Of a stretch of 34,279 nt of DNA, positions 8,396-16,695 are shown piece by piece. The notes under the pieces are model-generated. The model had not been told where the DNA came from, ran no database searches, and saw only the letters and a list, made by a program, of their open reading frames with translations. Origin of the DNA: BP-133 sp040756995 (GTDB lineage Bacteria > Actinomycetota > Acidimicrobiia > IMCC26256 > BP-133); contig JBFLYK010000068.1 in NCBI GenBank assembly GCA_040756995.1, positions 1 through 34,279 of the forward strand. Reading direction: 5' to 3'. The first letter of the stretch is position 1. Each line of letters opens with the position of its first letter. The position numbers and the translations under genes were made by a program.

Positions 8396-8613
8396 CCGCC
8401 TTTCACCACGGCGCTGATCAACGGCGTGCTGTCCCGCCGGTCGAACCAGCCCGACACCTCGGACAGCGCGACATCGACCAGATCGAGGGTGTCGGCCAGC
8501 TCCGGGATCTCAGCCAGCAGGTCCCGGGCCCGGGTCAGCAGTTCGGCGGCGTCGAGCCCGGCATCGAGATCGATGTCCGCCGGGTGATGCCACGTGGCGA
8601 AGAGCTTGTTCAT
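8392..8613 (-). CDS. Small acidic hypothetical protein
   Basis: A 73-residue protein, rich in Asp and Leu, without a signal peptide. Codon third positions are GC-rich as in its neighbours, which argues for a real gene, but no strong ribosome site precedes ATG 8613. Its stop overlaps the stop of the unknown comA-operon gene on the other strand. I do not recognise it. It may be transcribed from the AT-rich gap shared with the divergent amidohydrolase. Confidence 0.55.
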   Translation of the reverse strand: MNKLFATWHHPADIDLDAGLDAAELLTRARDLLAEIPELADTLDLVDVALSEVSGWFDRRDSTPLISAVVKGG

Positions 8614-8640
8614 ATCGCCACAGCATGCGTCGGACGGACG

Positions 8641-8671
8641 CCCTTATGCAAGGGGTAAAATTCATTATGAA
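8641..8671. promoter_or_regulatory. Two small palindromes in divergent promoter gap
   Basis: CCCTT-ATGC-AAGGG (8641-8654) and TTCAT-T-ATGAA (8661-8671) lie side by side in the only AT-rich stretch between the small minus-strand gene and the amidohydrolase. They may be operator sites. A TAGTCT at about 8700 sits near the right distance for a leaderless start at GTG 8712. No regulator gene is adjacent. Confidence 0.4.
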
Positions 8672-8711
8672 CCTTACGCTTACGTTCGGCCGCCACCGGT
8701 AGTCTGAGGCG

Positions 8712-10421
8712 GTGCCGCACGACCTGGTGATCAGAAACGGCGTCCTGGCCGACGGGACGGGCGCGTCGCTCCGGCCGGCCGACCTGGCGGTCACGGACGG
8801 GCGGGTCGTCGAGGTCGGCTCCGTGGCCGGGAAGGGCCGGGAGGAGATCGACGCCGGCGGGGCGCTGGTGGCGCCGGGCTGGGTGGACATCCACACCCAC
8901 TACGACGGACAGGCCACCTGGGATCCGCACCTGTTCCCGTCGTCGAACAACGGGGTCACGACGGTGGTCTTCGGCAACTGCGGCGTGGGCTTCGCCCCCG
9001 TCCGCCCCGAGGACCGGGACCGGCTCATCTGTCTCATGGAGGGTGTCGAGGACATCCCCGGCACCGCCCTGCACGAGGGCCTCCCCTGGACGTGGACGAC
9101 GTTCCCGCAGTACCTCGACGCCCTCCAGCGGACGCCCCACGACATCGACTGCGCGGCCTACGTGCCCCACGGCGCCATCCGGGTGCACGCCATGGGCGAG
9201 CGGGCGGTGGCGGGATCGGTCGCCACCGCCGACGAGATCGCCCGGATGGCGGCCATCGCCCGCGACGCTGTGGCCGCCGGCGCCATCGGCTTCTCCACGT
9301 CGCGCACGCTCAACCACCGCTCCTCCACCGGGGAGAAGACCCCGAGCCTCACCGCCTCGGCCGCCGAGCTGGCCGGCATCGCCGCCGGGGTGGCGGCCAC
9401 CGGCCGGGGGGTGCTCCAGGTCGTCTCCGACTTCCTCGACATCGACGAGGAATGGACGGTGCTGCGTCACATGGCCCAGTCCTCGGGCCGGCCCCTGTCG
9501 ATCTCGGTGGCCCAGTTGCCCGAGCGGCCCGACGACCACCACGCCATCCTCCAGCGGATCGCCGCCGCCAACGCCGACGGGTTGAGGATCACGGCCCAGG
9601 TCGCGTCCCGGTCGATCGGCGTCCTGCTGGGCCTCTCCCTCACGCTCCACCCGTTCATGACCAACCCGGTGTTCGCCGAGATCGCCGACCGGCCGCTCGA
9701 CGAGCAGGTCGCCGCCCTCCGCCATCCGGAGTTCCGCCGCCGGCTGCTGGCCGCCCACACCGGCGAGCGGGACCACACCAAGCTCGGCGGCGTCCTCATC
9801 GGCCTGTTCGACCGGATGTACCCCTTCGCCGACCCGCCGGACTACGAGCCCGATCCCGCCACCGCCCTGGGCCGGCAGGCGGAGGCCTCCGGCGTCCCGG
9901 CCGTGGAACTGGCCCTCGACGCCCTCCTCGCCGACGACGGGCACGGCATGCTCTACCTTCCGTTCGCCAACTACGTCGCCGGGAACCTCGACGAGGCCCG
10001 GGCGATGATGCTCCACCCCAACGCCGTCCCGGGCCTGTCAGACGGCGGCGCCCACGTCGGGACGATCTGTGACGGCAGCTTCCCGACCTTCCTGTTGTCC
10101 CACTGGGGCGTGCGCCGCCCCGAGGGCCGGCTTCCCATCGAGTGGCTGGTCGAGCGCCAGACCCGGGCCACCGCCCGCACCGTCGGCCTGATGGACAGGG
10201 GTGTCCTCGCCCCCGGCTGGAAGGCCGACGTCAACGTGATCGACCTCGACCGCCTGGCCCTGCACCGGCCGCGGATCCGCTACGACCTGCCGGCCGGCGG
10301 ACGGCGCCTCCTCCAGGACGCCGACGGCTACCGCCACACGTTCGTGTCGGGAGTGGAGATCATGCGCGACGGCGAACCGACCGGGAATCTCCCCGGCCGG
10401 CTCGTGCGCCGCGGTCGCTAG
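8712..10421 (+). CDS. D-aminoacylase / N-acyl-D-amino-acid deacylase-like amidohydrolase
   Basis: A 569-residue metal-dependent amidohydrolase of the D-aminoacylase group. Near the N-terminus is the D-I-H-T-H-Y-D-G metal-binding strand, followed by a W-D-P and a V-F-G-N-C-G segment typical of the group. Late in the protein is the L-S-D-G-G-A-H segment with the catalytic Asp, then a C-terminal beta-sandwich motif (G-x-x-A-D-x-N-V-I-D). The usual reaction is hydrolysis of the N-acyl group from N-acyl-D-amino acids, but many actinobacterial members have unknown substrates. The start is GTG 8712. It is transcribed toward ahcY and ends nine bases from it. There is no evident link to the CoM genes. 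Cytoplasmic, no signal peptide. Confidence 0.85.
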   Translation: MPHDLVIRNGVLADGTGASLRPADLAVTDGRVVEVGSVAGKGREEIDAGGALVAPGWVDIHTHYDGQATWDPHLFPSSNNGVTTVVFGNCGVGFAPVRPEDRDRLICLMEGVEDIPGTALHEGLPWTWTTFPQYLDALQRTPHDIDCAAYVPHGAIRVHAMGERAVAGSVATADEIARMAAIARDAVAAGAIGFSTSRTLNHRSSTGEKTPSLTASAAELAGIAAGVAATGRGVLQVVSDFLDIDEEWTVLRHMAQSSGRPLSISVAQLPERPDDHHAILQRIAAANADGLRITAQVASRSIGVLLGLSLTLHPFMTNPVFAEIADRPLDEQVAALRHPEFRRRLLAAHTGERDHTKLGGVLIGLFDRMYPFADPPDYEPDPATALGRQAEASGVPAVELALDALLADDGHGMLYLPFANYVAGNLDEARAMMLHPNAVPGLSDGGAHVGTICDGSFPTFLLSHWGVRRPEGRLPIEWLVERQTRATARTVGLMDRGVLAPGWKADVNVIDLDRLALHRPRIRYDLPAGGRRLLQDADGYRHTFVSGVEIMRDGEPTGNLPGRLVRRGR

Positions 10422-10430
10422 CCGCGGTCC

Positions 10431-11861
10431 CTAGTAGCGGTAGTGGTCTGACTTGTAGGGCCCCTCCACCGGCACGCCGAGGTACTCGGCCTGCTCGGGC
10501 GTCAGCTGCGTCAGCTTGACGCCGAGGGCGTCGAGGTGGAGGCGGGCGACCTTCTCGTCGAGGTGCTTCGGGAGGACGTAGACACCGACCGGGTAGGCCT
10601 CGGCCCGGGTGAACAGCTCGATCTGGGCGATGACCTGGTTGGTGAAGGAGTTCGACATCACGAAGCTCGGGTGCCCGGTGGCATTGCCGAGGTTCAGCAG
10701 CCGCCCTTCCGACAGCACGATCACGGCGTGGCCGTCGGGGAACACCCACTTGTCGACCTGCGGCTTGATGTTGACCTTCTCGATGCCCGGGATGGCGGCC
10801 AGGCCGGCCATGTCGATCTCATTGTCGAAATGGCCGATGTTCCCGACGATCGCCTGGTGCTTCATCCGCGCCATGTGCTCGGCCCGGATGACGTTGGAGT
10901 TGCCGGTGGCGGTGACGAAGATGTCGGCCTCGCCGACCACATCGTCGACGGTGGTGACCTGGTAGCCGTCCATGGCCGCCTGCAGCGCACAGATGGGGTC
11001 GATCTCGGTCACGATGACCCGGGCGCCCTGGCCCCGCAACGATTCGGCGCAGCCCTTGCCGACGTCGCCGTAGCCGCAGACAACGGCCACCTTCCCGCCG
11101 ATGAGGACATCGGTCCCCCGGTTGATGCCGTCGATCAGCGAGTGGCGGCAGCCGTACTTGTTGTCGAACTTCGACTTGGTGACCGAGTCGTTGACATTGA
11201 TGGCCGGGAACAGCAGCGTGCCGGCCTTCTGCATCTCGTAGAGGCGGTGGACGCCGGTGGTCGTCTCCTCGGTGACGCCCTTGATCCCGTTGGCCAGCGT
11301 CGTCCACCGCCGGGGGTCGGCGGCCAGCGAGCGGCCGAGGAGGGCCAGCACGATGGCCAGCTCCTCGTTGGGGGCGGTCGACGGGTCGGGCACTCGCCCA
11401 GCCTTCTCGTACTCGACGCCCTTGTGGACGAGCAGCGTGGCGTCGCCACCGTCGTCGAGGATCATGTTCGGCCCACCACTGTGCCCATTTCTATTGGGCC
11501 ACGTGAGGGCCTGCTCGGTGCACCACCAGTACTCCTCCAGCGTCTCGCCCTTCCAGGCGAAGACCGGGATCCCCGCCTCGGCGATGGCGGCGGCGGCATG
11601 GTCCTGCGTGGAGAAGATGTTGCAGCTGGCCCAGCGGACTTCGGCGCCGAGCGCCACGAGGGTCTCGATCAGCACCGCGGTCTGGATCGTCATGTGCAAC
11701 GACCCGGTGATCCTCGCCCCCCGCAGCGGCTGATCGGGCCCGTACTCCGCCCTCATGGCCATGAGACCCGGCATCTCGTGCTCGGCGAGCTGGATCTCCT
11801 TGCGGCCGAAGGCGGCCAGCGACAGGTCGGCCACCTTGAAGTCGGAAGCGGGGGCGGTCAT
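10431..11861 (-). CDS. ahcY: S-adenosylhomocysteinase
   Basis: A 476-residue adenosylhomocysteinase, which reversibly splits S-adenosylhomocysteine into adenosine and homocysteine using bound NAD. Visible signatures are the N-terminal G-S-L-H-M-T-I-Q-T-A-V-L-I-E-T-L segment, N-I-F-S-T-Q-D-H-A-A-A-A, the NAD-binding G-Y-G-D-V-G-K-G-C-A, the G-N-I-G-H-F-D-N-E-I stretch and the C-terminal K-x-D-H-Y-R-Y. Two ATGs lie close together. ATG 11861 is preferred because AAAGGAGGAG ends six bases before it, while it would abut the ATG at 11867. It lies 37 bases after a small gene with which it probably forms an operon. I saw no convincing SAH riboswitch upstream. Confidence 0.97.
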   Translation of the reverse strand: MTAPASDFKVADLSLAAFGRKEIQLAEHEMPGLMAMRAEYGPDQPLRGARITGSLHMTIQTAVLIETLVALGAEVRWASCNIFSTQDHAAAAIAEAGIPVFAWKGETLEEYWWCTEQALTWPNRNGHSGGPNMILDDGGDATLLVHKGVEYEKAGRVPDPSTAPNEELAIVLALLGRSLAADPRRWTTLANGIKGVTEETTTGVHRLYEMQKAGTLLFPAINVNDSVTKSKFDNKYGCRHSLIDGINRGTDVLIGGKVAVVCGYGDVGKGCAESLRGQGARVIVTEIDPICALQAAMDGYQVTTVDDVVGEADIFVTATGNSNVIRAEHMARMKHQAIVGNIGHFDNEIDMAGLAAIPGIEKVNIKPQVDKWVFPDGHAVIVLSEGRLLNLGNATGHPSFVMSNSFTNQVIAQIELFTRAEAYPVGVYVLPKHLDEKVARLHLDALGVKLTQLTPEQAEYLGVPVEGPYKSDHYRY

Positions 11862-11898
11862 GGGCATCTCCTCCTTTGGGGACGCCCATTCTGCCCGC

Positions 11899-12114
11899 TT
11901 ACGCGGACGTCAGGTCGATCGTGTCCCCCTCGCGCCAGGCCCGCCAGGCGGCCAGGGCGTGCTCGGCCCGCCGCATGGCCGGGTCGTCGGCGCGGCCGGT
12001 GACGAACCGTTCCAGGCACCAGGCCAGTTCGGCCGTCAGGGCTGCCGGCGGATCTCCCTCGCCGTGGGCGGTGAGATCCAGTTCCGTCGATGATGCATCG
12101 ATCAGCACGGTCAT
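11899..12114 (-). CDS. Small hypothetical protein upstream of ahcY
   Basis: A 71-residue acidic protein preceded by a strong ribosome site (CGGAGGGGG directly before ATG 12114), so it is very likely translated. It lies 37 bases upstream of ahcY on the same strand. The visible features are an E-L-A-W-C-L-E-R-F core and an A-x-x-A-W-x-A-W-R helix. No known domain is recognised. A helper role in the ahcY operon is possible by position only. Confidence 0.75.
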   Translation of the reverse strand: MTVLIDASSTELDLTAHGEGDPPAALTAELAWCLERFVTGRADDPAMRRAEHALAAWRAWREGDTIDLTSA

Positions 12115-12182
12115 CCCCCTCCGGCGTCGTTGCTAGTGGGTGGTTACCCGTTTTCTGACAGGTTGATAACCGTAGTCTCAAT

Positions 12183-12638
12183 TCACCGAGGGGGAAGACG
12201 GACGACGTTGATGTAGAAGTCGTCGACCTGACGGACGACCTTCACGAACGCTTCGAAATCAACGGGTTTCGTTACGTAGGCGTTGGCGTGGAGGTCGTAG
12301 CTGCGGAGGATGTCCTCCTCGGCCTCGGAGGTCGTGAGCACCACCACCGGGATGCGCCGGAGCACCTCGTCGGCCTTGATGCGGGCCAGCACCTCCCGCC
12401 CGTCCACCCGGGGCAGGTTGAGGTCGAGGAGGATGAGGCCGGGCCGGGGCGCCTCGGCGTATTCGCCTTCCCGGAAGAGGAAGGCCAGCGCCTCTTCGCC
12501 GTTGCCCACCACGTGGAGCTCGTTGGCCATCTTGGCGTCAGCCAGCGCCTCCTTCGTCATGAGGACGTCGCCGGGGTCGTCCTCGACCAGAAGGATCTCG
12601 ATGGGCGCGACAGTGAGGCCAAGATCATCGTCAGACAA
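12183..12638 (-). CDS. Stand-alone response regulator (Rcp1-like receiver)
   Basis: A 151-residue single receiver domain with no output domain. It has the acidic pair in V-E-D-D-P-G-D, the phospho-acceptor Asp in L-L-D-L-N-L-P, the Thr in V-L-T-T and the Lys in V-T-K-P. The L-L-D-L-N-L-P-R-x-D-G and Y-V-T-K-P-V-D style is that of Rcp1-type regulators paired with phytochrome-like or CHASE3 kinases. TTG 12638 is taken as start, with GGAG six or seven bases upstream. It overlaps the 3' end of the kinase gene by eight bases, so the two proteins are a likely pair. Output is presumably by protein contact, perhaps with the receiver-phosphatase encoded upstream. Confidence 0.93.
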   Translation of the reverse strand: MSDDDLGLTVAPIEILLVEDDPGDVLMTKEALADAKMANELHVVGNGEEALAFLFREGEYAEAPRPGLILLDLNLPRVDGREVLARIKADEVLRRIPVVVLTTSEAEEDILRSYDLHANAYVTKPVDFEAFVKVVRQVDDFYINVVRLPPR

Positions 12639-14223
12639 CGGACTCTCCTTCGTTCTCGGGTCCTTGGGGGATGGGCAGCGTCCAGCACACGGTCGTGCCG
12701 CCCGACGGAGCGGCGGTGTCGACCCAGATGTGGCCGCCGTGGAACTCGACGATCTTCTTGCACAGCGCCAGGCCGATCCCCGTTCCCGGATAAAGCTCCT
12801 TGGCGTGGAGGCGCTGGAAGATCACGAACACCCGGTCGGCGTAGGCCGGATCGATCCCGATGCCGTTGTCGGTCACCCGGAACGACCAGTCGCCGCCGGT
12901 GGTCGTGGCGCTCACCTCGATCCGGGGCGGGCGGTCGCTGCGGAACTTGATGGCGTTGCCGACGACGTTCTGGAACAGGGCGGTGAGCAGCGAGGGATCG
13001 CCCTGCACGGTGGGCAGAGGGCCGCACCGCACCACCTCGGCGCCGGCCTCCTCCATGGCCGCCTCGAGGTTGCGCAGGGCCCGGTCGAGGGCCTCGTCGC
13101 AGTCGACCTCCACGAACGCCTCGGTGGTGCGGCCGACCCGGGAGAAGGCCAGCAGGTCGTTGATGAGGGCCTGCATGCGCTTGGCGCCGTCGACGGCGAA
13201 CTCGATGTACTGGTCGGCCCGCTCGTCGAGCTGGCCCTGATAGCGGCGCTGGAGGAGCTGGCAGAAGCTCGTCACCTTCCGGAGCGGCTCCTGGAGGTCG
13301 TGGGAGGCGACGTAGGCGAACTGCTCCAGGTCGGTGTTGGAGCGGACGAGCTCCTCGGCCTGGGCGGCCAGCTCCTCGGTCTTCTGGGCCAGCAGCTCCC
13401 GGGCTTCTTCGACGGCGGCCAGCTCGGCCCGGATGCGGCGCCGCATGGCCTCCGTGTCGGCGGCCACGGCCATGATCTCCGGGGGCCCGACCGGCTCGAT
13501 GGGCCGGTCGAACTCGCCGGCGGTGACCCGGCGGGTCTGCTCGCCGAGCGAGTCGAGCGGCCGCAGCACCCAGTGGGCCAGCGCCCGCCACAGGGCGACG
13601 CCGGCCAGCCCGGCGGCGGCCATGCCGGCCAGGGCCACCTCGACCAGGCGGCGGGTGGCCGTGTCCAGGCGGTCGTTGGCCCGGGCCTGTTCGTCGGCCA
13701 GGACCTGCTCCAGGGTGGCCGACGTCGAGCGGAAGGCGTCGAAGCGCGCTCTCGACTCGGCCAGCAGCTGCGGGGTGGCGGCCTTCGGCCCGCTGGCCCG
13801 GACGGTGGCGATGAGCGGCTCGGCCGCGGTCTCCTGCCACTCCGCCGCCCGTCGCAGTGTGTCGTTGAGCACCGCCGTCAGCCGCCCGTCGCCGCGGATC
13901 GCCCGCTGCATGCGGCCGGTGGCCGCCGCCTCGTCGGCCCGGCCCCGGGTGTAGGGCTCGAGGAAGGCGTCCTCGCCGGCCAGGACGTAGCCGCGCACCC
14001 CCGTCTCCTGGCTGAGGAGCGCGCTCCGGAGATCCCGTCCGGCGAGGACCGCCGGGTCGAGCCGGTCGAGCATCCGGCTCCGGGCGTCGAGGAGGCTGCT
14101 GAACGTCCAGGCGGTGAAGGCCAGCGCGATGACGGCGAGGGCGCCGACGGTCAGGAAGGCCAGGGCGACCCGGCGGCGGAGGGACACCCCTCCTGTCCGG
14201 AACCGCGCCGGAGCCGCACTCAC
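12631..14223 (-). CDS. CHASE3-HAMP histidine kinase
   Basis: A 530-residue membrane sensor kinase. A first membrane helix lies around residues 17-40, followed by a CHASE3-like extracytoplasmic region with L-L-S-Q-E-T-G-V-R-G-Y, then a second helix (about 195-215), a HAMP segment, a coiled coil rich in Glu and Ala, a HisKA domain with S-H-D-L-Q-E-P-L-R, and an HATPase domain with N-V-V-G-N-A-I-K-F, D-N-G-I-G-I and G-T-G-I-G-L. The S-H-D-L-Q-E-P-L type is usual in phytochrome-like kinases acting on stand-alone receivers, as here. GTG 14223 overlaps the stop of the upstream receiver-phosphatase gene. The signal sensed is unknown. Confidence 0.93.
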   Translation of the reverse strand: MSAAPARFRTGGVSLRRRVALAFLTVGALAVIALAFTAWTFSSLLDARSRMLDRLDPAVLAGRDLRSALLSQETGVRGYVLAGEDAFLEPYTRGRADEAAATGRMQRAIRGDGRLTAVLNDTLRRAAEWQETAAEPLIATVRASGPKAATPQLLAESRARFDAFRSTSATLEQVLADEQARANDRLDTATRRLVEVALAGMAAAGLAGVALWRALAHWVLRPLDSLGEQTRRVTAGEFDRPIEPVGPPEIMAVAADTEAMRRRIRAELAAVEEARELLAQKTEELAAQAEELVRSNTDLEQFAYVASHDLQEPLRKVTSFCQLLQRRYQGQLDERADQYIEFAVDGAKRMQALINDLLAFSRVGRTTEAFVEVDCDEALDRALRNLEAAMEEAGAEVVRCGPLPTVQGDPSLLTALFQNVVGNAIKFRSDRPPRIEVSATTTGGDWSFRVTDNGIGIDPAYADRVFVIFQRLHAKELYPGTGIGLALCKKIVEFHGGHIWVDTAAPSGGTTVCWTLPIPQGPENEGESVV

Positions 14224-15461
14224 GTCGTGGAGCCCACCCGGCCTGCGCCGCTCGCCAGGAGCATCAGCGCCACGTCGTCGGCCAGCGGGCCGCCGTTCTC
14301 CTCCTCCGCCCAGGCGAGGGTGGCCTCCAGGCCGGCCTCCCAGCCGGAGCGGTCGAGGCCGGTTTGTCGGAGCCGTTGGGTGAGCCCCTCGACTCCGAGC
14401 CGGTCGGGCCCGCGGCGCCGGCGGCCTTCGATCAGCCCGTCGGTGTAGAGGAGGACGGCCCAGTCGGCGGGCAGCTCCGTGACCGACGCCTCCCACGTCT
14501 GGCCGGGCAGCACGCCGAGCGGCGGGCCCGAGCGGCCGTCGGGCCACACCTCGGGGGTGCCGGCCAGCAGCAGCGGAGGCGGATGGCCGGCGAGGCGGAC
14601 GGCGGCCGTCCGCCGGTCGGGGGCGATGGAGACGTCGCACACGGTGACGAATGTCTCCTCGTGCTGGCGTTCGGCCACCAGCACGTCGTCGAGCGCGGAG
14701 AGGGCCCGGTCATGGACGGTGCCCGCCACCACCAGCGTGCGCCAGGCGATGCGGAGGCACACACCGAGGGCGGCCTCGTCAGGGCCGTGACCGCAGACGT
14801 CGCCGACGACCGCACGGAGTGTCCCGTCCTCCAGCTCGACGGCGTCGTAGAAGTCGCCTCCGAGGACGTCGCCGCCCCCGCCGGGCCGGTAGACGGTGGC
14901 GACCTCGAGGTCGTTGCTGCGCAGGAGAGGCCGGGGCAACAGGCCGCGCTGGATCCGTTCGTTGGTCTCCCGCCGGAAGTTGGCTTCCAGCAGGCGGCGG
15001 GTGGCGACGTCGGCCCGCCGGCGTTCGATGGCATAGCGCACTGAGCGGCCGAGCAGCGAGGCGTCGACTTCGGCCTTGATCAGGTAGTCCTGGGCGCCAC
15101 TGGCCACGGCCAGCGCCCCCCGGCTGCGATCGGCCAGGCCGGTGAGGACCACGACGGCCACCCGGGGGTCGGCGCCCAGGACCGTGTGGAGGCCGTCGAG
15201 GCCGAAGCTGTCGGGGAGGTTGAGGTCGAGCAGGACGCAGTCCACCCCGTGCAGCCGGGGCAGGGCGTCGGCCACCGAGACCGCCCGCTCGAGCTCGACC
15301 CGGAGGTCGGTTTCGGACAGCAGCTCCTCGACGAGCAGGGCGTCCCCGGGGTCGTCCTCGACCAGAAGCACCCGGACGCCACTCTCGCCCACCGTACTGC
15401 TCGAGCCCGGCCTCGCAGCGAGGGCGGGGGGCTCGAGGATCTCGGACTTCTCCGGCATCAT
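14220..15461 (-). CDS. Receiver-PP2C (RsbU/SpoIIE-type) phosphatase
   Basis: A 413-residue two-domain protein. The N-terminal receiver has V-E-D-D-P-G-D, L-L-D-L-N-L-P and a Lys in Y-L-I-K. The C-terminal PP2C domain of the SpoIIE/RsbU type carries the metal-binding G-G-D-F-Y-D and G-D-V-C-G-H-G, then L-Y-T-D-G-L and A-D-D-V-A. Such proteins dephosphorylate anti-anti-sigma factors when their receiver is phosphorylated, linking the neighbouring kinase to a general stress or partner-switching pathway. No anti-sigma genes are present in the window. ATG 15461 is chosen because the receiver begins about 35 residues later; in-frame upstream starts exist but would cross the inverted repeat at 15497-15558. 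Confidence 0.9.
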   Translation of the reverse strand: MMPEKSEILEPPALAARPGSSSTVGESGVRVLLVEDDPGDALLVEELLSETDLRVELERAVSVADALPRLHGVDCVLLDLNLPDSFGLDGLHTVLGADPRVAVVVLTGLADRSRGALAVASGAQDYLIKAEVDASLLGRSVRYAIERRRADVATRRLLEANFRRETNERIQRGLLPRPLLRSNDLEVATVYRPGGGGDVLGGDFYDAVELEDGTLRAVVGDVCGHGPDEAALGVCLRIAWRTLVVAGTVHDRALSALDDVLVAERQHEETFVTVCDVSIAPDRRTAAVRLAGHPPPLLLAGTPEVWPDGRSGPPLGVLPGQTWEASVTELPADWAVLLYTDGLIEGRRRRGPDRLGVEGLTQRLRQTGLDRSGWEAGLEATLAWAEEENGGPLADDVALMLLASGAGRVGSTT

Positions 15462-15496
15462 CCCGTTCCCCGTCGTCCGCACCCGCGTTCCGCGGG

Positions 15497-15558
15497 GCAT
15501 CTCAGAGACTGCGGGCCGCAGACTGTTCCACGGGAGGCCCGGCGGGTCTCTGAGATGC
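15497..15558. repeat. Perfect 13-base inverted repeat around a 36-base spacer
   Basis: GCATCTCAGAGAC (15497-15509) is matched exactly by its reverse complement at 15546-15558. The 36-base spacer begins with a smaller palindrome, TGCGGGCCGCA (15510-15520). The element lies between the minus-strand phosphatase gene and the plus-strand LLM oxidoreductase, in the leader of the former. It could be a structured leader RNA, an operator for a dimeric regulator, or a short non-coding palindromic element. Confidence 0.75.
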
Positions 15559-15663
15559 GCCGAGCGTACCGGCCAGCCTAGTCGGGGCCTCCCTGCGCCC
15601 TGTTGGCAACATTTCCCAGCCACTCGGCGGCCAAACACCGGGCAGGGTTAGGCTCCCAGCCCC

Positions 15664-16689
15664 ATGGAACTCGACGTCTACTGCACCACGCCGCAGCCGA
15701 GCCGGATCGGATCCATCGCCCGTCAGGCCCAGGCGGCGGGCTTCGCCGGGCTGTGGGTCACGGAGGCGGGACACAATCCCTACATCGCCAGCGCGCTGGC
15801 CGCCGAGGCGGCCGACCGGCTGGTGGTGGGCACCGACGTCGCCATCGCCTTTCCCCGCAGCCCGATGGTCACGGCCCAGGCGGCGTGGGACCTCGCCGCC
15901 CAGAGCGGCGGACGGTTCATCCTGGGCCTCGGGACGCAGGTCAAGGCCCACCTCGAGCGGCGGTTCTCGGTCCCGGGGGACCGGCCGGCCGACCGGATCC
16001 GGGAGTACATCCTGGCCCTGCGGGCCATCTTCGACGCCTTCGCCGGGCGGGCCCCGCTGCGCTTCGAGGGCGAGTTCCACCGGTTCTCGCTGCTCACCGA
16101 CTTCTTCAATCCCGGCCCCATCGAGGTGGCCGACCCGCCGATCTACCTGGCCGGCATCAACGATCGCCTCCTGCGGGTGGCGGGCGAGGTGGCCGACGGC
16201 TTCTGCGCCCACCCGCTGAACTCGCCGAAGTACTTGGCCGAAGTGGCCCGCCCGACCATCGAGGAGGGGGCCAAGCAGGCCGGACGGGATCCGGCGAGCG
16301 TGGCCGTGGTCTGCCCGGTGTTCACGATCATCGGCGACGCGGGCGCGGAGCTCGACCGCCAGCGCCACGACATCCGGCTCCAGATCGCCTTCTACGGCAC
16401 GACGCCGTCCTACAGCCGGATCTTCGAGGTCCACGGGCGGGAGGACATGACCGCCCGGCTCCAGGCGGCGGCCCGGAGCGGGGACCACGCCAAGCTGGCG
16501 GCCGAGATCGACGACGAGCTCCTCGACGCCTTTTCGGTCACCGCCTCGTGGGACGGGTTGGCCGACGCCCTCCTCCACCGCTTCGACGGCCTGGCCGACC
16601 GGATCTTCCCCTACGTGCTGCCCGACCTTTCCGACCCGGCGGTGGCCGAGCGGTGGAAGGCCGTGGCCGACGCCGTGGCCTCCGGGTAG
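15664..16689 (+). CDS. F420-dependent LLM-class oxidoreductase
   Basis: A 341-residue TIM-barrel protein of the bacterial luciferase-like superfamily, close to the F420-dependent group TIGR03617. Visible pointers are the N-terminal A-Q-A-A-G-F-A-G-L-W-V-T-E segment, V-G-T-D-V-A-I-A-F-P-R-S-P, L-G-L-G-T-Q-V-K-A-H-L-E-R-R-F and P-I-Y-L-A-G-I-N. These enzymes transfer hydride between F420 and varied substrates; the substrate here is unknown. The ATG at 15664 follows a TAGGCT by about ten bases, so transcription may be leaderless. It ends six bases from the convergent hypothetical gene at 16696. No partner genes indicate its pathway. Confidence 0.85.
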   Translation: MELDVYCTTPQPSRIGSIARQAQAAGFAGLWVTEAGHNPYIASALAAEAADRLVVGTDVAIAFPRSPMVTAQAAWDLAAQSGGRFILGLGTQVKAHLERRFSVPGDRPADRIREYILALRAIFDAFAGRAPLRFEGEFHRFSLLTDFFNPGPIEVADPPIYLAGINDRLLRVAGEVADGFCAHPLNSPKYLAEVARPTIEEGAKQAGRDPASVAVVCPVFTIIGDAGAELDRQRHDIRLQIAFYGTTPSYSRIFEVHGREDMTARLQAAARSGDHAKLAAEIDDELLDAFSVTASWDGLADALLHRFDGLADRIFPYVLPDLSDPAVAERWKAVADAVASG

Positions 16690-16695
16690 CGCCCG

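Noticed and set aside
11862..11898. SAH riboswitch before ahcY
   Set aside because: The gap is only 37 bases and shows a ribosome site but no pseudoknot-like pairing.
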